From NCBI RefSeq assembly GCF_900090245.1, contig NZ_FMDN01000016.1:79581-143580 (forward strand): a stretch of 64,000 nt of DNA, read 5' to 3'. Below, one piece after another: positions 18,765 through 27,151 of this stretch (its first letter is position 1; each line of letters starts with the position of its first letter). The notes under the pieces were generated by a model. It was not told the origin of the DNA, made no database searches, and was given only the letters and a program-made list of their open reading frames with translations. Origin of the DNA: Micromonospora halophytica. Its GTDB lineage: Bacteria; Actinomycetota; Actinomycetes; Mycobacteriales; Micromonosporaceae. The position numbers and the translations under genes are program-made.

Positions 18765-19433
18765 GTGGCGAGGAAGACGTACGACATGTACTGCGCGGTC
18801 GCCCGCGCCCTGGAGGTCCTGGGTGAACGGTGGACCCTGCTGGTGGTCCGCGAACTGTTGACCGGCCCGAAGCGCTACGCCGACCTGTACGCCGGGCTGC
18901 CCGGCATCGCGACCAACATGCTGGCCGAACGTTTGCGTAGCCTGCACAACGCCGGCGTCGTCACGCAGCGCACGCTGCCGCCACCTGCGGCCTCGACCGT
19001 CTACGAGCTCACCGAGCGGGGCCGCGCCCTCCGGCCGGTCCTGCTCGCCCTCGGCGCCTGGGGGCTGCCGCTGCTCGGCGCCCCCCGTGACGGCGAACAG
19101 TTCCGGCTGGCCTGGCTGATGATCGCCCTGGACGGCGGCTACGACCCCGCGGGCGCCGCGCAGCCGGTCACGCTCGCGTTGCACGTCGGAGACGAGGTGT
19201 TGACGGTCCGGGCCCACGGCGCCGAGCACACCGTCAGCGAGGGCTGCCCGAGCCGCCCGGACCTGGTCCTGCGGGCCGACCCGGACACCTTCCTGGCCTG
19301 GGCCACCGGCCAGCTCACCGACGAGCAGGCCCTATCCGCCGGCATGACGGTCACCCACGGCGTTCACGGACTGCGACGCGTGCGCCGGATGTACCCGTCG
19401 AGAGCATCCGCCTCGGGCCCCGACGCCGAATAG
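18765..19433 (+). CDS. HxlR-family transcriptional regulator with SCP2-like C-terminal domain
   Basis: The product is 222 aa. Residues 1-105 form an HxlR winged helix, with YCAVARALEVLGERWTLLVV, RELLTGPKRYADL and VYELTERGRAL. Residues about 125-215 resemble a sterol-carrier-like effector domain, including RPDLVLRADPDTFLAWATG. Regulators of this kind often sense a small hydrophobic ligand. The GTG at 18765 has TACCAT ending 6 nt upstream, suggesting leaderless translation. The divergent membrane-SRPBCC gene is the likely target, together with autoregulation. Confidence 0.88.
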   Translation: MARKTYDMYCAVARALEVLGERWTLLVVRELLTGPKRYADLYAGLPGIATNMLAERLRSLHNAGVVTQRTLPPPAASTVYELTERGRALRPVLLALGAWGLPLLGAPRDGEQFRLAWLMIALDGGYDPAGAAQPVTLALHVGDEVLTVRAHGAEHTVSEGCPSRPDLVLRADPDTFLAWATGQLTDEQALSAGMTVTHGVHGLRRVRRMYPSRASASGPDAE

Positions 19434-19498
19434 GGGCGTGTGCCCCGCTACGGTCCCCGGCGAGCCGACGCATCGTCGGAACTCCCGGCCGGCGGGGG

Positions 19499-20899
19499 TC
19501 AGAGCACCTTGCCCGGGTTCAGCAGCCCCGCCGGGTCCAGCGCCGCCTTGATCGCCTGGTGCACCCGGACACCGACCGGGCCGATCTCCCGGGCCAGCCA
19601 GTCCCGCTTGAGCAGCCCGACGCCGTGCTCGCCGGTGCAGGTGCCGCCGAGTTCCAGGCCGAGCCGCATGATCTCGTCGAAGGCCCGCCGGCCGCGTTCG
19701 ACGCTCGCCGGGTCGGCCCGGTCGACCACGATGTTGGGGTGCATGTTGCCGTCCCCGGCGTGCCCGACCACGCCGATCGGCACGTCGCACTCACCGGCGA
19801 TCCGGGACACCCCGTCGAGGAGCGCGGCCAGCGCGCCACGCGGCACCGCCACGTCGTCGATGACCAGGCCGCCGTTGCCGCCGGGGAAGGCGTCGGCGGC
19901 GAACTTCTCCATCGCCGGGTGGGCCAGCCGGCGGGCCTGCAGCAGCGCCGCCGCCTCGACGGCGTCGGTGGCCGCGTACACCTCCTCGGCCCCGGCGGCC
20001 TCGCAGACCTCGGCCAGCCGGGCCAGGTCGTCGGCCGCCCGGGAACCGGTGTCGGCGGCGGCGAGCAGCAGCGCCTGCGCGTCGGTCCGCAAACCCATCG
20101 GCCGGTACGCCTCGATCGCCCGCAGGTGGGTCCGGTCGAGCAGCTCCAGCAGGCTGGGGCTGAGCCCCTGGGCGGCGATGTCGGCCACCGCCGCGCCGGC
20201 CTCCGCCGTGGACCCGAAGACAGCCACCATGGTCAGCGACTCCTGGGGGGCCGGGCGCAGCGACACGGTGATCTCGGTGATCACCCCGAGGGTGCCCTCC
20301 GCGCCGACGAAGAGCCGGGTCAGGTCGTACCCGGCGACACCCTTGGCGGTGCGCCGGCCGGTGCGCAGCACCTCGCCGGAGGCGAGCACCACCTCCAGGC
20401 CCAGCACGTACTCGGTGGTGACGCCGTACTTGACGCAGCACATGCCGCCGGCGTTGGTGGAGACGTTGCCGCCGATGGTGGAGGACTCCCAGGAGCCCGG
20501 GTCCGGCGGGTACCAGAGCCCGTGCTTCGCCACCGCCGCGGCCAGGGTCGCGTTGACCACCCCCGGCTGCACCACGGCGATCCGGCTGACCGGGTCGATC
20601 TCCCGGATCGCGTCCATCGCCACCGTGCTGAGCACGACGGCCCCGTCGACCGCGTTCGCCGCGCCGGCCAGCCCGGTCCGCGCCCCCTGCGGCACCACGG
20701 GTACGCCGTGCCGGGCGGCCGCCCGGACCACCGCCACCACCTGCTCGGTGCTGCGTGGGCGGGTCACCACCAGCGGCGTGCCGGCCGGGCAGAGGTCCGC
20801 CTCGTCGCGCCGGTGCATCCGCAGCAGGTCCGGGTCGGTGAGGACGGCGTCGTCGCCGAGCGCCGCGCGGAGGTCGTCGAGGAGGGGGGAGCCAACCAT
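19499..20899 (-). CDS. FAD-linked oxidase, GlcD/D-lactate dehydrogenase family
   Basis: The product is 466 aa. The N-terminal FAD_binding_4 domain (about residues 35-210) contains PVVPQGARTGLAGAANA and STIGGNVSTNAGGMCCVKYG. The C-terminal FAD-oxidase domain ends in the conserved GTCTGEHGVGLLKRDWL. These enzymes oxidise 2-hydroxy acids such as glycolate or D-lactate. The substrate cannot be fixed and no glcE/glcF partner is present. TAGCCT ends 7 nt before the ATG, indicating a leaderless start. Confidence 0.88.
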   Translation of the reverse strand: MVGSPLLDDLRAALGDDAVLTDPDLLRMHRRDEADLCPAGTPLVVTRPRSTEQVVAVVRAAARHGVPVVPQGARTGLAGAANAVDGAVVLSTVAMDAIREIDPVSRIAVVQPGVVNATLAAAVAKHGLWYPPDPGSWESSTIGGNVSTNAGGMCCVKYGVTTEYVLGLEVVLASGEVLRTGRRTAKGVAGYDLTRLFVGAEGTLGVITEITVSLRPAPQESLTMVAVFGSTAEAGAAVADIAAQGLSPSLLELLDRTHLRAIEAYRPMGLRTDAQALLLAAADTGSRAADDLARLAEVCEAAGAEEVYAATDAVEAAALLQARRLAHPAMEKFAADAFPGGNGGLVIDDVAVPRGALAALLDGVSRIAGECDVPIGVVGHAGDGNMHPNIVVDRADPASVERGRRAFDEIMRLGLELGGTCTGEHGVGLLKRDWLAREIGPVGVRVHQAIKAALDPAGLLNPGKVL

Positions 20900-20934
20900 G
20901 CGGGGAAGGCTAACCGCCGGTTAGATTGGCCGCC

Positions 20935-21216
20935 ATGCTGTACCTCGACCGGCCCGCCTGGCCGTGGCGGGGGCGGCTCTGGTCCCACCTGATCAGCGAC
21001 GTCTCCCACGCCGAGCTGCACGCCTTCGCCGAGGCGCTGGGCGTGCCCCGCCGGTGCTTCGACCGTGACCACTACGACATCCCCGCCGAGCGGTTCCCGG
21101 TGGCGGTCTGGCTCGGCGCCCGGGTGGTCCCCACCCGCGAGATCGCCCACCTGCTCCGGGCCGCCGGTCTCCGCCGCCCCAAACACCTCCACCCCCGGAA
21201 TCCCACCCTGGTCTGA
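20935..21216 (+). CDS. DUF4031-type small protein
   Basis: A 93-aa protein starting MLYLDRPAWPWRGRLWSHLI, with DRDHYDIPAERF and TREIAHLLRAAGLR. This layout matches the actinobacterial DUF4031 family, whose function is unknown. TAGATT ends 7 nt before the ATG, so it is probably leaderless. It is divergent from the FAD oxidase, with the two -10 hexamers only 9 bp apart. Confidence 0.8.
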   Translation: MLYLDRPAWPWRGRLWSHLISDVSHAELHAFAEALGVPRRCFDRDHYDIPAERFPVAVWLGARVVPTREIAHLLRAAGLRRPKHLHPRNPTLV

Positions 21217-21236
21217 CTGCGGCCTTCCGCGCCTGC

Positions 21237-21308
21237 CGATCTTGCACCCGTGGTGCCTCTTTCATGTGGCGGTGAGGGCTTCGCCTCCACCGCAACTGCA
21301 CGATCGCG
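21237..21308 (-). repeat. 72-bp dispersed repeat, copy 1
   Basis: Read on the minus strand this begins CGCGATCGTGCAGTTGCGG and ends GGGTGCAAGATCG. The second copy at 37219-37290 has the same length, ends and order with a diverged middle. The ends are themselves imperfect inverted repeats (GATC-TGCA at one end, TGCA-GATC at the other). It fills the gap between DUF4031 and the HD gene. Confidence 0.7.
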
Positions 21309-21367
21309 GAGGGCGGCCGGGCCAGGCGGTGGAGCCGGCGCGGGCGGGGCGAGGACCGGGGCGGAGG

Positions 21368-22003
21368 TCAGCGGAGAGTGGCGAGTTCGCGGGCGAGGTT
21401 GGCGCGGGCGGGTGCCTCCCAGCGGGCCGCCAGCGGGGGCAGCCGGAAGAGGGCGGGGAGAGCGAGCAGGGAGTCCAGGGCACGGGCCCGGCCGGCGCGG
21501 AAGCCCGGCTCGGGGACGTGCGCGTACTCGCGGCGGATCGCAGCGGCGTACGCGTCGTACTCGTCGGGTGGCGCGGCGAGGACCGCGAGGTCGGCGTCGC
21601 AGAGCAGCGCGCCGTCGGGGTCGCCGTCGGCGACGGCGTGCCCGGCGGTGAGCAGCACCAGCCGGCGGACCTCGGTCACCGCCTCGGTCGGCAGCCCCAG
21701 CCCGGTCAGCAGCGTGCCGGCCAACGCGGCGCTGTCCCGCTCGTTCGCGTCCCCGGCGGCACGCGGGTCGTAGACCGCGTCGTGGCACCAGGCGGCGAGC
21801 CGGACCAGGTCGGGCCGCGCGGCCAGCCCCGCGTACGCGTCGACCACGTCCAGCACGGCGGTCAGGTGGCGCAGCGTGTGGTACCGGCGGTGCGGCTCGC
21901 GCCAGCGGGCGAGCAGCTCCTGCCCGGCCCGGATCGACGCCCGGTCGTCGGTGGCACCGGCATCCCGCGCCGCTGCCCGCCAGCGCTCGGTCAGCTCCGT
22001 CAC
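21368..22003 (-). CDS. HD-domain metal-dependent phosphohydrolase-like protein
   Basis: A 211-aa protein. Metal ligands are visible as RYHTLRHLTAV (near residue 40), the HD pair in AAWCHDAVYD (near residue 70) and a late Asp in LLCDADLAVL. The pattern is typical of small HD-domain proteins with an unknown nucleotide substrate. The GTG at 22003 was chosen where the conserved TELTERWRAAA segment begins; the frame continues upstream opposite FUSC without conservation. It is divergent from the FUSC gene, 60 bp away. Confidence 0.82.
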   Translation of the reverse strand: MTELTERWRAAARDAGATDDRASIRAGQELLARWREPHRRYHTLRHLTAVLDVVDAYAGLAARPDLVRLAAWCHDAVYDPRAAGDANERDSAALAGTLLTGLGLPTEAVTEVRRLVLLTAGHAVADGDPDGALLCDADLAVLAAPPDEYDAYAAAIRREYAHVPEPGFRAGRARALDSLLALPALFRLPPLAARWEAPARANLARELATLR

Positions 22004-22063
22004 CCCGTCGAGTCTGCCGCACGGGCGTGGGGATGAAACCTTCCGGTACGGGTAGTCCCCGCC

Positions 22064-23329
22064 ATGGCCGTGGCCCGGGACCGACGACGCCCACTTATGC
22101 GGCGCGGCGCCCTGCGCGACGGCGGGGCGGACATCGACTCCGCCCGGATCGCCGACGCGATGGCGCAGTTGCGCCGCCGGAGCAGGGCCACCCTGCACGA
22201 TCGGCTGCACCGGGTCCGGATGGCGCTCGGACTGGCCGTCCAGGCCGGGCTGGCCGCCGCGCTGTCCTGGATCTTCGCGGCCGAGGTGCTGAACAACCCG
22301 CAGCCCGTCTTCGCGCCCATCTCGGCGGTCGGCACCCTGGCCGCCTCGATCGGGCAGCGGCTGCGCCGCACCGTCGAGCTGATCATCGGGGTGGCGGTCG
22401 GGGTGCTCCTCGGCGACGTGCTGATCTATTTTCTCGGCACCGGTGGCTGGCAGCTCGGTCTGGTGGTGACGTCGGCGATCCTGCTCACCATCTTCTTCGG
22501 CGGCAGCGTGGCCATCGTCATCCAGGCCGCCGCGACCGCGGTGCTGATCGTCACGCTCAGCCCGTCCGTCCAGGACCTGGAGATCCCCCGGTTCGTCGAC
22601 GCGTTCGTCGGCGGTGGGATCGCGCTGCTGGTGACCGCGATCCTGCTGCCGCTCAACCCGCTGCGGGTGATCAACCGGGCCGCCCGCCCCGCGATGGACC
22701 TGCTCGCCGGCCAGCTCGACGCCTGCGCCGAGGCGCTGCGCAACCGCGACCGCGGCAGCGCCCAGGGGGCCCTGGAGCGGCTGCGGGAGAACAAGGAGGA
22801 ACTGGCCGCCTTCACCGAGGCGATCGAGGGCGCGAAGGAGACCAGCACCCTTTCGCCGGCCCGCTGGCACCGGCGCAGCGAACTGACCCACTACGCGGAG
22901 GCGGCCGCCCCGATCGACCGGGCGATGCGCAACAGCGGCACGCTGATCCGCCGGGCCGTCACCATGATCGAGGACGAGGAGCCGATCCCCGAACCGATGC
23001 CGGACGCGGTGGCCCACCTCGCCGAGTCCGTACGTCTGCTCCGGCACGAGTTCGCCGTGGGGGCGGAGCCGGAACGGGCCCGGGAGCGGTCGCTGCGCGC
23101 GGTCAGCGAGGCCGGCCGGGCGTACGCCCAGGGGGTGGGCTTCTCCGGCAGCGTCGTGATCGCCCAGGTGCGTACCACCGCCAGTGACCTGATGGTCGCC
23201 TCCGGCATCGAGCAGGAGGAGGCGAACCGGCTGATCCGGCAGTCCTTCGGCGACCAGGAGAAACCGGGCGGTGGGCCGGCGGAGCAGAACGCACCCCCGA
23301 AGCCCCCCACCGCCCCGCCGCTCGGCTGA
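22064..23329 (+). CDS. FUSC-family aromatic acid exporter-like membrane protein
   Basis: The product is 421 aa. Six hydrophobic segments lie between about residues 50 and 205 (PVFAPISAVGTLAASIGQRL, ELIIGVAVGVLLGDVLIYFL). A long cytoplasmic helical domain follows, ending in a Pro-rich tail. The pattern matches the FUSC/ArAE family, which includes fusaric acid and aromatic acid efflux proteins. A membrane stress or efflux role is inferred. Confidence 0.83.
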   Translation: MAVARDRRRPLMRRGALRDGGADIDSARIADAMAQLRRRSRATLHDRLHRVRMALGLAVQAGLAAALSWIFAAEVLNNPQPVFAPISAVGTLAASIGQRLRRTVELIIGVAVGVLLGDVLIYFLGTGGWQLGLVVTSAILLTIFFGGSVAIVIQAAATAVLIVTLSPSVQDLEIPRFVDAFVGGGIALLVTAILLPLNPLRVINRAARPAMDLLAGQLDACAEALRNRDRGSAQGALERLRENKEELAAFTEAIEGAKETSTLSPARWHRRSELTHYAEAAAPIDRAMRNSGTLIRRAVTMIEDEEPIPEPMPDAVAHLAESVRLLRHEFAVGAEPERARERSLRAVSEAGRAYAQGVGFSGSVVIAQVRTTASDLMVASGIEQEEANRLIRQSFGDQEKPGGGPAEQNAPPKPPTAPPLG

Positions 23330-23390
23330 ACCCGCCCGACACCGGACCCGGCGTCACCCCGGCCACACCGGCGGTGCCGTCATGCCACGT

Positions 23391-24656
23391 TCAGCGCAGC
23401 GCGGCCAGCGCGGCGAGCAGCCGGTCCACGTCGGCCGCCGTGCTGCCCAGCCCGAGGCTGGCCCGCAGCGCGGTCGGCGGCAGGTCGTCGCGGCCGCTGC
23501 GCGCCGCCGCCTCGGCGAGCAGCCGCCGGGCCAGCGGGTGCGCGCAGAAGAGCCCGTCGCGCACCCCGACCTCGTGCTCCCGGGCCAGGTACCCGGCCAC
23601 CTCCGCGGAGTCCCGGCCGGCCAGCACGAACGAGACGATGCCGACCCGGGGCGCGTCCGCGGCGAAGGCGCGCAGCTCCACCACGTCCGGCAGCGCGGCG
23701 AGGCCGTTCCGCAACCGGCCCAGCAGCAGCTGCTCGTGGGCGTGCAGGGCGTCCCGGTCGGCCCCGGCCAGCGCCGTACAGACAGCGGCCAGGGCGACCG
23801 CGCCGAGCAGGTTCGGCGTACCGCCCTCGTGCCGGGCCGGACCGGCCGCCCAGCGTACGTCGTGGGTGGCCGCGCCGACGTGACTGGTGGCGCCCCCGCC
23901 GGCCAGGTACGGCGGGGCCGCGTCCAGCCAGTCGGCCCGGCCCAGCAGCACGCCCGCGCCGAACGGCGCGTACAGCTTGTGCCCGGAGACCGCCAGGTAG
24001 TCCACGTCGAGTTCGGCCACGTCCACCGGTGCGTGCGGGGCGAGCTGGGCGGCGTCGACCACGATCCGGGCGGCGTGCCGGCGGGCCGCCCGGGCCAGCT
24101 CGGCCACCGGCCAGCGCTCACCCGTCACGTTGCTCGCGGCGGTCACCGCGACCAGCACCGGTGGCCCGGACACCTCGCCACGACGCAGTTCGGCGAGAGC
24201 GGCGTCCAGCGCCCGGACCGCCGCGGCCGGGCTGTCCGGCACCGGCAGGCGTACCGAGCCGCGGGGCCAGGGCAGCAGGTTGGCGTGGTGCTCCCCGGCG
24301 AAGGTGACCACGGTGGTGCCGGCGGGCAGGGCCCGGGCCAGCAGATTCAGCGCGTCGGTGGTGTTGCGGGTGAAGACCACGTGGTCGTCGGCGCGGGCGC
24401 CGAAGAAGTCGCCGACCGTCTGCCGGGCCCGCTCGTAGGCCAGGGTGCAGCGCCGCGACAGCGCCCCGGCGCCGCGGTGCACGCTGGCGTACCAGGGCAG
24501 CAGCTCGGCCACCGCGTCGGCCGCGGCCCGCGCGCAGGGTGCGCTCGCGGCGTGGTCCAGGTTCACCTGCCCGGGTACGCCGAGCACGCCGAGCGGGTCC
24601 GGCCGGCCCGGCGCGTGCGCGGTGGGACGGGTGGGCGGTACGAGGGTGACGGTCAT
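23391..24656 (-). CDS. Class V aminotransferase, cysteine desulfurase (SufS)-like
   Basis: A 421-aa fold-type I PLP enzyme. The PLP lysine is in YLAVSGHKLYAPFG, and EHHANLLPW and NTTDALNLLA are typical of SufS/CsdA-type proteins. The catalytic cysteine is kept in the C-terminal loop, VRDGLFCAHPLARR, corresponding to the RTGHHC loop of SufS. Cysteine desulfuration to alanine plus persulfide is therefore plausible. It is not in a suf operon. Instead it is preceded by a SAM-IV riboswitch and a GGAGGAA ribosome site, so it probably belongs to methionine/SAM or sulfur salvage control. Confidence 0.85.
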   Translation of the reverse strand: MTVTLVPPTRPTAHAPGRPDPLGVLGVPGQVNLDHAASAPCARAAADAVAELLPWYASVHRGAGALSRRCTLAYERARQTVGDFFGARADDHVVFTRNTTDALNLLARALPAGTTVVTFAGEHHANLLPWPRGSVRLPVPDSPAAAVRALDAALAELRRGEVSGPPVLVAVTAASNVTGERWPVAELARAARRHAARIVVDAAQLAPHAPVDVAELDVDYLAVSGHKLYAPFGAGVLLGRADWLDAAPPYLAGGGATSHVGAATHDVRWAAGPARHEGGTPNLLGAVALAAVCTALAGADRDALHAHEQLLLGRLRNGLAALPDVVELRAFAADAPRVGIVSFVLAGRDSAEVAGYLAREHEVGVRDGLFCAHPLARRLLAEAAARSGRDDLPPTALRASLGLGSTAADVDRLLAALAALR

Positions 24657-24661
24657 GCCGG

Positions 24662-24712
24662 TTCCTCCGGGGTCCTCGGGACCCCGGGTGTGGGCACACC
24701 GGGACGGGGTCC
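24662..24712 (-). promoter_or_regulatory. SAM-IV expression platform: three-strand switch over the ribosome site
   Basis: On the minus strand three complementary blocks occur in order: A GGACCCC (24712-24706), B GGGGTCC (24685-24679) and C GGACCCC (24675-24669). B can pair with A, or with C in a 9-bp extended stem with a CGA loop. The B:C stem takes up the first GG of the GGAGGAA ribosome site (24668-24662). This is a plausible translational on/off switch. Confidence 0.6.
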
Positions 24713-24715
24713 GCG

Positions 24716-24828
24716 CTTGCCCAGCACACGGATCGGGCTGGGCCCGGTCATCACCCGGGGCACCCCACCGCGAACTCGACGAGGGTTGCCGGCCAGCAAG
24801 CCGGGGCTTGACGCTGGCACTCGTGACC
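24716..24828 (-). ncRNA. SAM-IV riboswitch
   Basis: On the minus strand, GGTCACGAGTGCCAGCGTCA, then AGCCCCGGCTTGCTGGCC, GGCAACCCTC, GCGGTGGGGTGCCCCGGGTG and ATGACC follow the SAM-IV consensus seen in actinomycetes. P1 is formed by GGTCA (24828-24824) and TGACC (24750-24746). A 3' hairpin, GCCCAGC with GCTGGGC, follows at 24743-24717. It precedes the cysteine-desulfurase-like gene and would repress it when SAM is high. Confidence 0.88.
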
Positions 24829-24893
24829 TGTGGGCAGCATAACCACCGCCGATGCGTCCGGACCAGCGGGCCGTGGGTGACTACGCTGACCGC

Positions 24894-26342
24894 ATGGCCG
24901 TCACCCCGCCCGGCTGGCCCGTGCCGCCGCCGACCGCGCCCGCCGTCCCACCACCGGGGGCGGTCGCGCCCGGGATGCCGCCGCGCCGGCTGGGCTGGCG
25001 GCGCGTCCTGGTGCTGGCCGGGGTGGTGCTGCTGATCGCCGCCTGCGCGGTCTACATGCTCTACTTCCTCGGTACCAACCTGGGCCTGGACGCGCTGCTG
25101 GTCGGCGTGGCCGCGGCGGTCCTGCCGGTGCCGGTGCTGGTGGCCTGCTTCCTCTGGCTCGACCGGTACGAGCCGGAGCCGCTGAAGTATCTGGTCTTCT
25201 GCTTCGCGTGGGGCGCGTTCGTCTCCACCGCGGCGTCGCTGAGAGTCAACAACGCCGGGGCGGCGCTCTTCGACCGGTTCGACCTCCCCGCCGCGCTGAC
25301 CGCGGTGCTGGTCGCCCCGTTCATCGAGGAGCTGACCAAGGCGCTCGGCCCGATCCTGCTGCTGGTCTTCCGCCGCCGGGAGTGGTCCGGCATCACCGAC
25401 GGCCTGGTCTACTGCGGGCTCTCCGCGGTCGGGTTCGCCATGGTGGAGAACATCCTCTACCTGGGTGGCCCCGGGTACGCCTCGGGTGTCGACGAGTGGG
25501 GGCCGGCCACCGGCGTCCGCAACGTCATCGTCATCTTCATCATGCGGATCCTCTTCTTCGGCTTCGCCCACCCGCTCTTCACCTCGATGACCGGTGTCGG
25601 GCTGGGCATCGCCGCGCGGACCGCCGACCGGCGGGTGCGGATCCTCGCCCCGGCCGCCGGCCTGCTGCTGGCGATGATCCTGCACGGCACCTGGAACCTG
25701 CTGCCGTCGCTGGTCCAGGCGACCGGCCAGCCGGTGATCTTCTTCTTCGGCATCGTGACGCTGATGGTGCCGATCTTCTTCGGCATGGTCGGCTTCGCGG
25801 TCTGGCTGCGCGCCTGGGAGGGGCGGCTCACCGAGCGGGTCCTGCCGGACTACGTGCGGGCCGGCTGGCTCACCCCGCCGGAGGTGGCCGCCCTGGGCAG
25901 CCTGGGCCGGCGGCACGCGGCGCGGGTCTGGGCCCGACGGGTCGGTGGCGAGCCCGGCCTGCGGGCGATGCGTGGCTACCAGTTCGCCGCCACCCGGCTG
26001 GCGCTGCTGCGCGACGGCATGCGCCGGGGGTTGGACCGCAAGGTGGCCGACCGGGAGCGCACCGCCCGGGAGGAGCGGGAACTGCTGGACGCGATCAGCG
26101 CGTACCGGTCGTACTTCGTCGGTCGGGACCCGCAGGCCCCGGTCGGCATCTGGGACGGGCAGCGCTACCACCTGCGCTTCCCGGACGGGTCGCAGCGGGC
26201 GGTCGACGCCCCCGACTCCCCGGTGGTGCCGATTCCGGTGGTGCTGGCCCCGCCACCGCCTCCGGCGTACCCGGCCGGCTACGGTCCGCCCGGCTGGTAC
26301 GGCCAGCGTCCGGCCGCGCCCTGGTCGCCCGGGCAGCGCTGA
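24894..26342 (+). CDS. PrsW-family intramembrane metalloprotease
   Basis: A 482-aa protein. After a Pro-rich N-terminus come about eight membrane segments with the PrsW active-site motifs: FIEELTKALG, MVENILYLGG, FGFAHPLFTS and ILHGTWN. The C-terminal 130 residues are a soluble charged domain with a Pro-rich tail. PrsW proteins can cleave anti-sigma factors or other membrane proteins; the substrate here is unknown. TACGCT ends 6 nt before the ATG, suggesting a leaderless mRNA. Its promoter is back to back with the SAM-IV leader. Confidence 0.9.
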   Translation: MAVTPPGWPVPPPTAPAVPPPGAVAPGMPPRRLGWRRVLVLAGVVLLIAACAVYMLYFLGTNLGLDALLVGVAAAVLPVPVLVACFLWLDRYEPEPLKYLVFCFAWGAFVSTAASLRVNNAGAALFDRFDLPAALTAVLVAPFIEELTKALGPILLLVFRRREWSGITDGLVYCGLSAVGFAMVENILYLGGPGYASGVDEWGPATGVRNVIVIFIMRILFFGFAHPLFTSMTGVGLGIAARTADRRVRILAPAAGLLLAMILHGTWNLLPSLVQATGQPVIFFFGIVTLMVPIFFGMVGFAVWLRAWEGRLTERVLPDYVRAGWLTPPEVAALGSLGRRHAARVWARRVGGEPGLRAMRGYQFAATRLALLRDGMRRGLDRKVADRERTAREERELLDAISAYRSYFVGRDPQAPVGIWDGQRYHLRFPDGSQRAVDAPDSPVVPIPVVLAPPPPPAYPAGYGPPGWYGQRPAAPWSPGQR

Positions 26343-26352
26343 CCGGTGTCAC

Positions 26353-26379
26353 GCGTCGCCGGTGGGGAGCCGGCGGCGC
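26353..26379. terminator. Terminator-like hairpin between convergent genes
   Basis: A 10-bp stem, GCGTCGCCGG with its complement (one wobble pair) and a 7-nt loop, lies between prsW and the small membrane protein gene. Confidence 0.5.
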
Positions 26380-26387
26380 GGGGACGG

Positions 26388-26555
26388 TCAGGTCATCAGG
26401 CTGGTCATGAAGTCGCCGAGCCCCTGGAACATCGCCATCAGTCCGGCCCCGATCGCCTTGAACATCTGTGCCGCGCCGTCCGGCCGGAACGCCATGAAGT
26501 AGAACAGGAAGGCGACGCCGCCCCAGAGCAGCACCTTCTTCACGAATACCGGCAT
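26388..26555 (-). CDS. Small single-pass membrane protein
   Basis: A 55-aa protein starting MPVFVKKVLLWGGVAFLFYF, with one membrane helix and an amphipathic Met/Phe-rich C-terminus (MFKAIGAGLMAMFQGLGDF). GGGAGGG precedes the ATG at 26555. Function is unknown. Short proteins of this type are common in actinobacteria and easily missed. Confidence 0.7.
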   Translation of the reverse strand: MPVFVKKVLLWGGVAFLFYFMAFRPDGAAQMFKAIGAGLMAMFQGLGDFMTSLMT

Positions 26556-26642
26556 CGTCCCTCCCCAGGGCGCTGGATGCGCCTGGCTTCCCGCCGGACA
26601 GCGGCACAAACGGCCGTCGCGTCCTGCGGTGGGGACGGGTGA

Positions 26643-26990
26643 CTAAAGGTAGAGGCCGGTGTTGCCGGTGGACTCGTTCTCCACCCGTTCGGCGGCGACG
26701 GCGTGCACGTCCCGCTCGCGCAGCAGCACGTACCCCCGGCCGTGCAGTTCCACCTCGGAGCGGTCGTCCGGGTCGAAGAGCACCCGGTCGCCGGAGACGA
26801 TCGCGCGGACGTTCGGGCCGACGCCCACCGCGGTCGCCCAGGCCAGCCGCTTGCCCACGGCGGCGGTGGCCGGGATCACGATGCCGGCGGTGGAACGGCG
26901 CTCACCCTCGCTCCCCTCCGTCCGGACCAGTACGCGGTCGTGCAGCAGGCGGATCGGCAGGCCGGAGTCGAGATTCGGGTCGGCGGTCAC
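26643..26990 (-). CDS. GroES-like co-chaperone
   Basis: A 115-aa protein, somewhat longer than the usual 97-104 aa. It has the Cpn10 fold markers PIRLLHDRVLVRTEGSEGER with a TAGIVIPATA mobile-loop region, GDRVLFDPDDRSEVELHGRG and YVLLRERDVHAV. It is not linked to a groEL. No CIRCE element is seen upstream; TAGCGT ends 6 nt before the GTG, so it is probably constitutive and leaderless. It may be a divergent second GroES rather than the housekeeping partner. Confidence 0.82.
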   Translation of the reverse strand: MTADPNLDSGLPIRLLHDRVLVRTEGSEGERRSTAGIVIPATAAVGKRLAWATAVGVGPNVRAIVSGDRVLFDPDDRSEVELHGRGYVLLRERDVHAVAAERVENESTGNTGLYL

Positions 26991-27151
26991 GCGAAGACGC
27001 TACCGCGTGCCCGGTTGCCGGTCGTGCGGTGGTTGAGCGGAACAGGCCGGGGGCAATGTGTGGCGGAACTGCCCTACGGTGTCGGCTGTCGGACGTACCC
27101 TGTCCGGACCGTCGTCGTGGGGCGGCCCGGTTCATTCCCCAGGAGGTGCGC

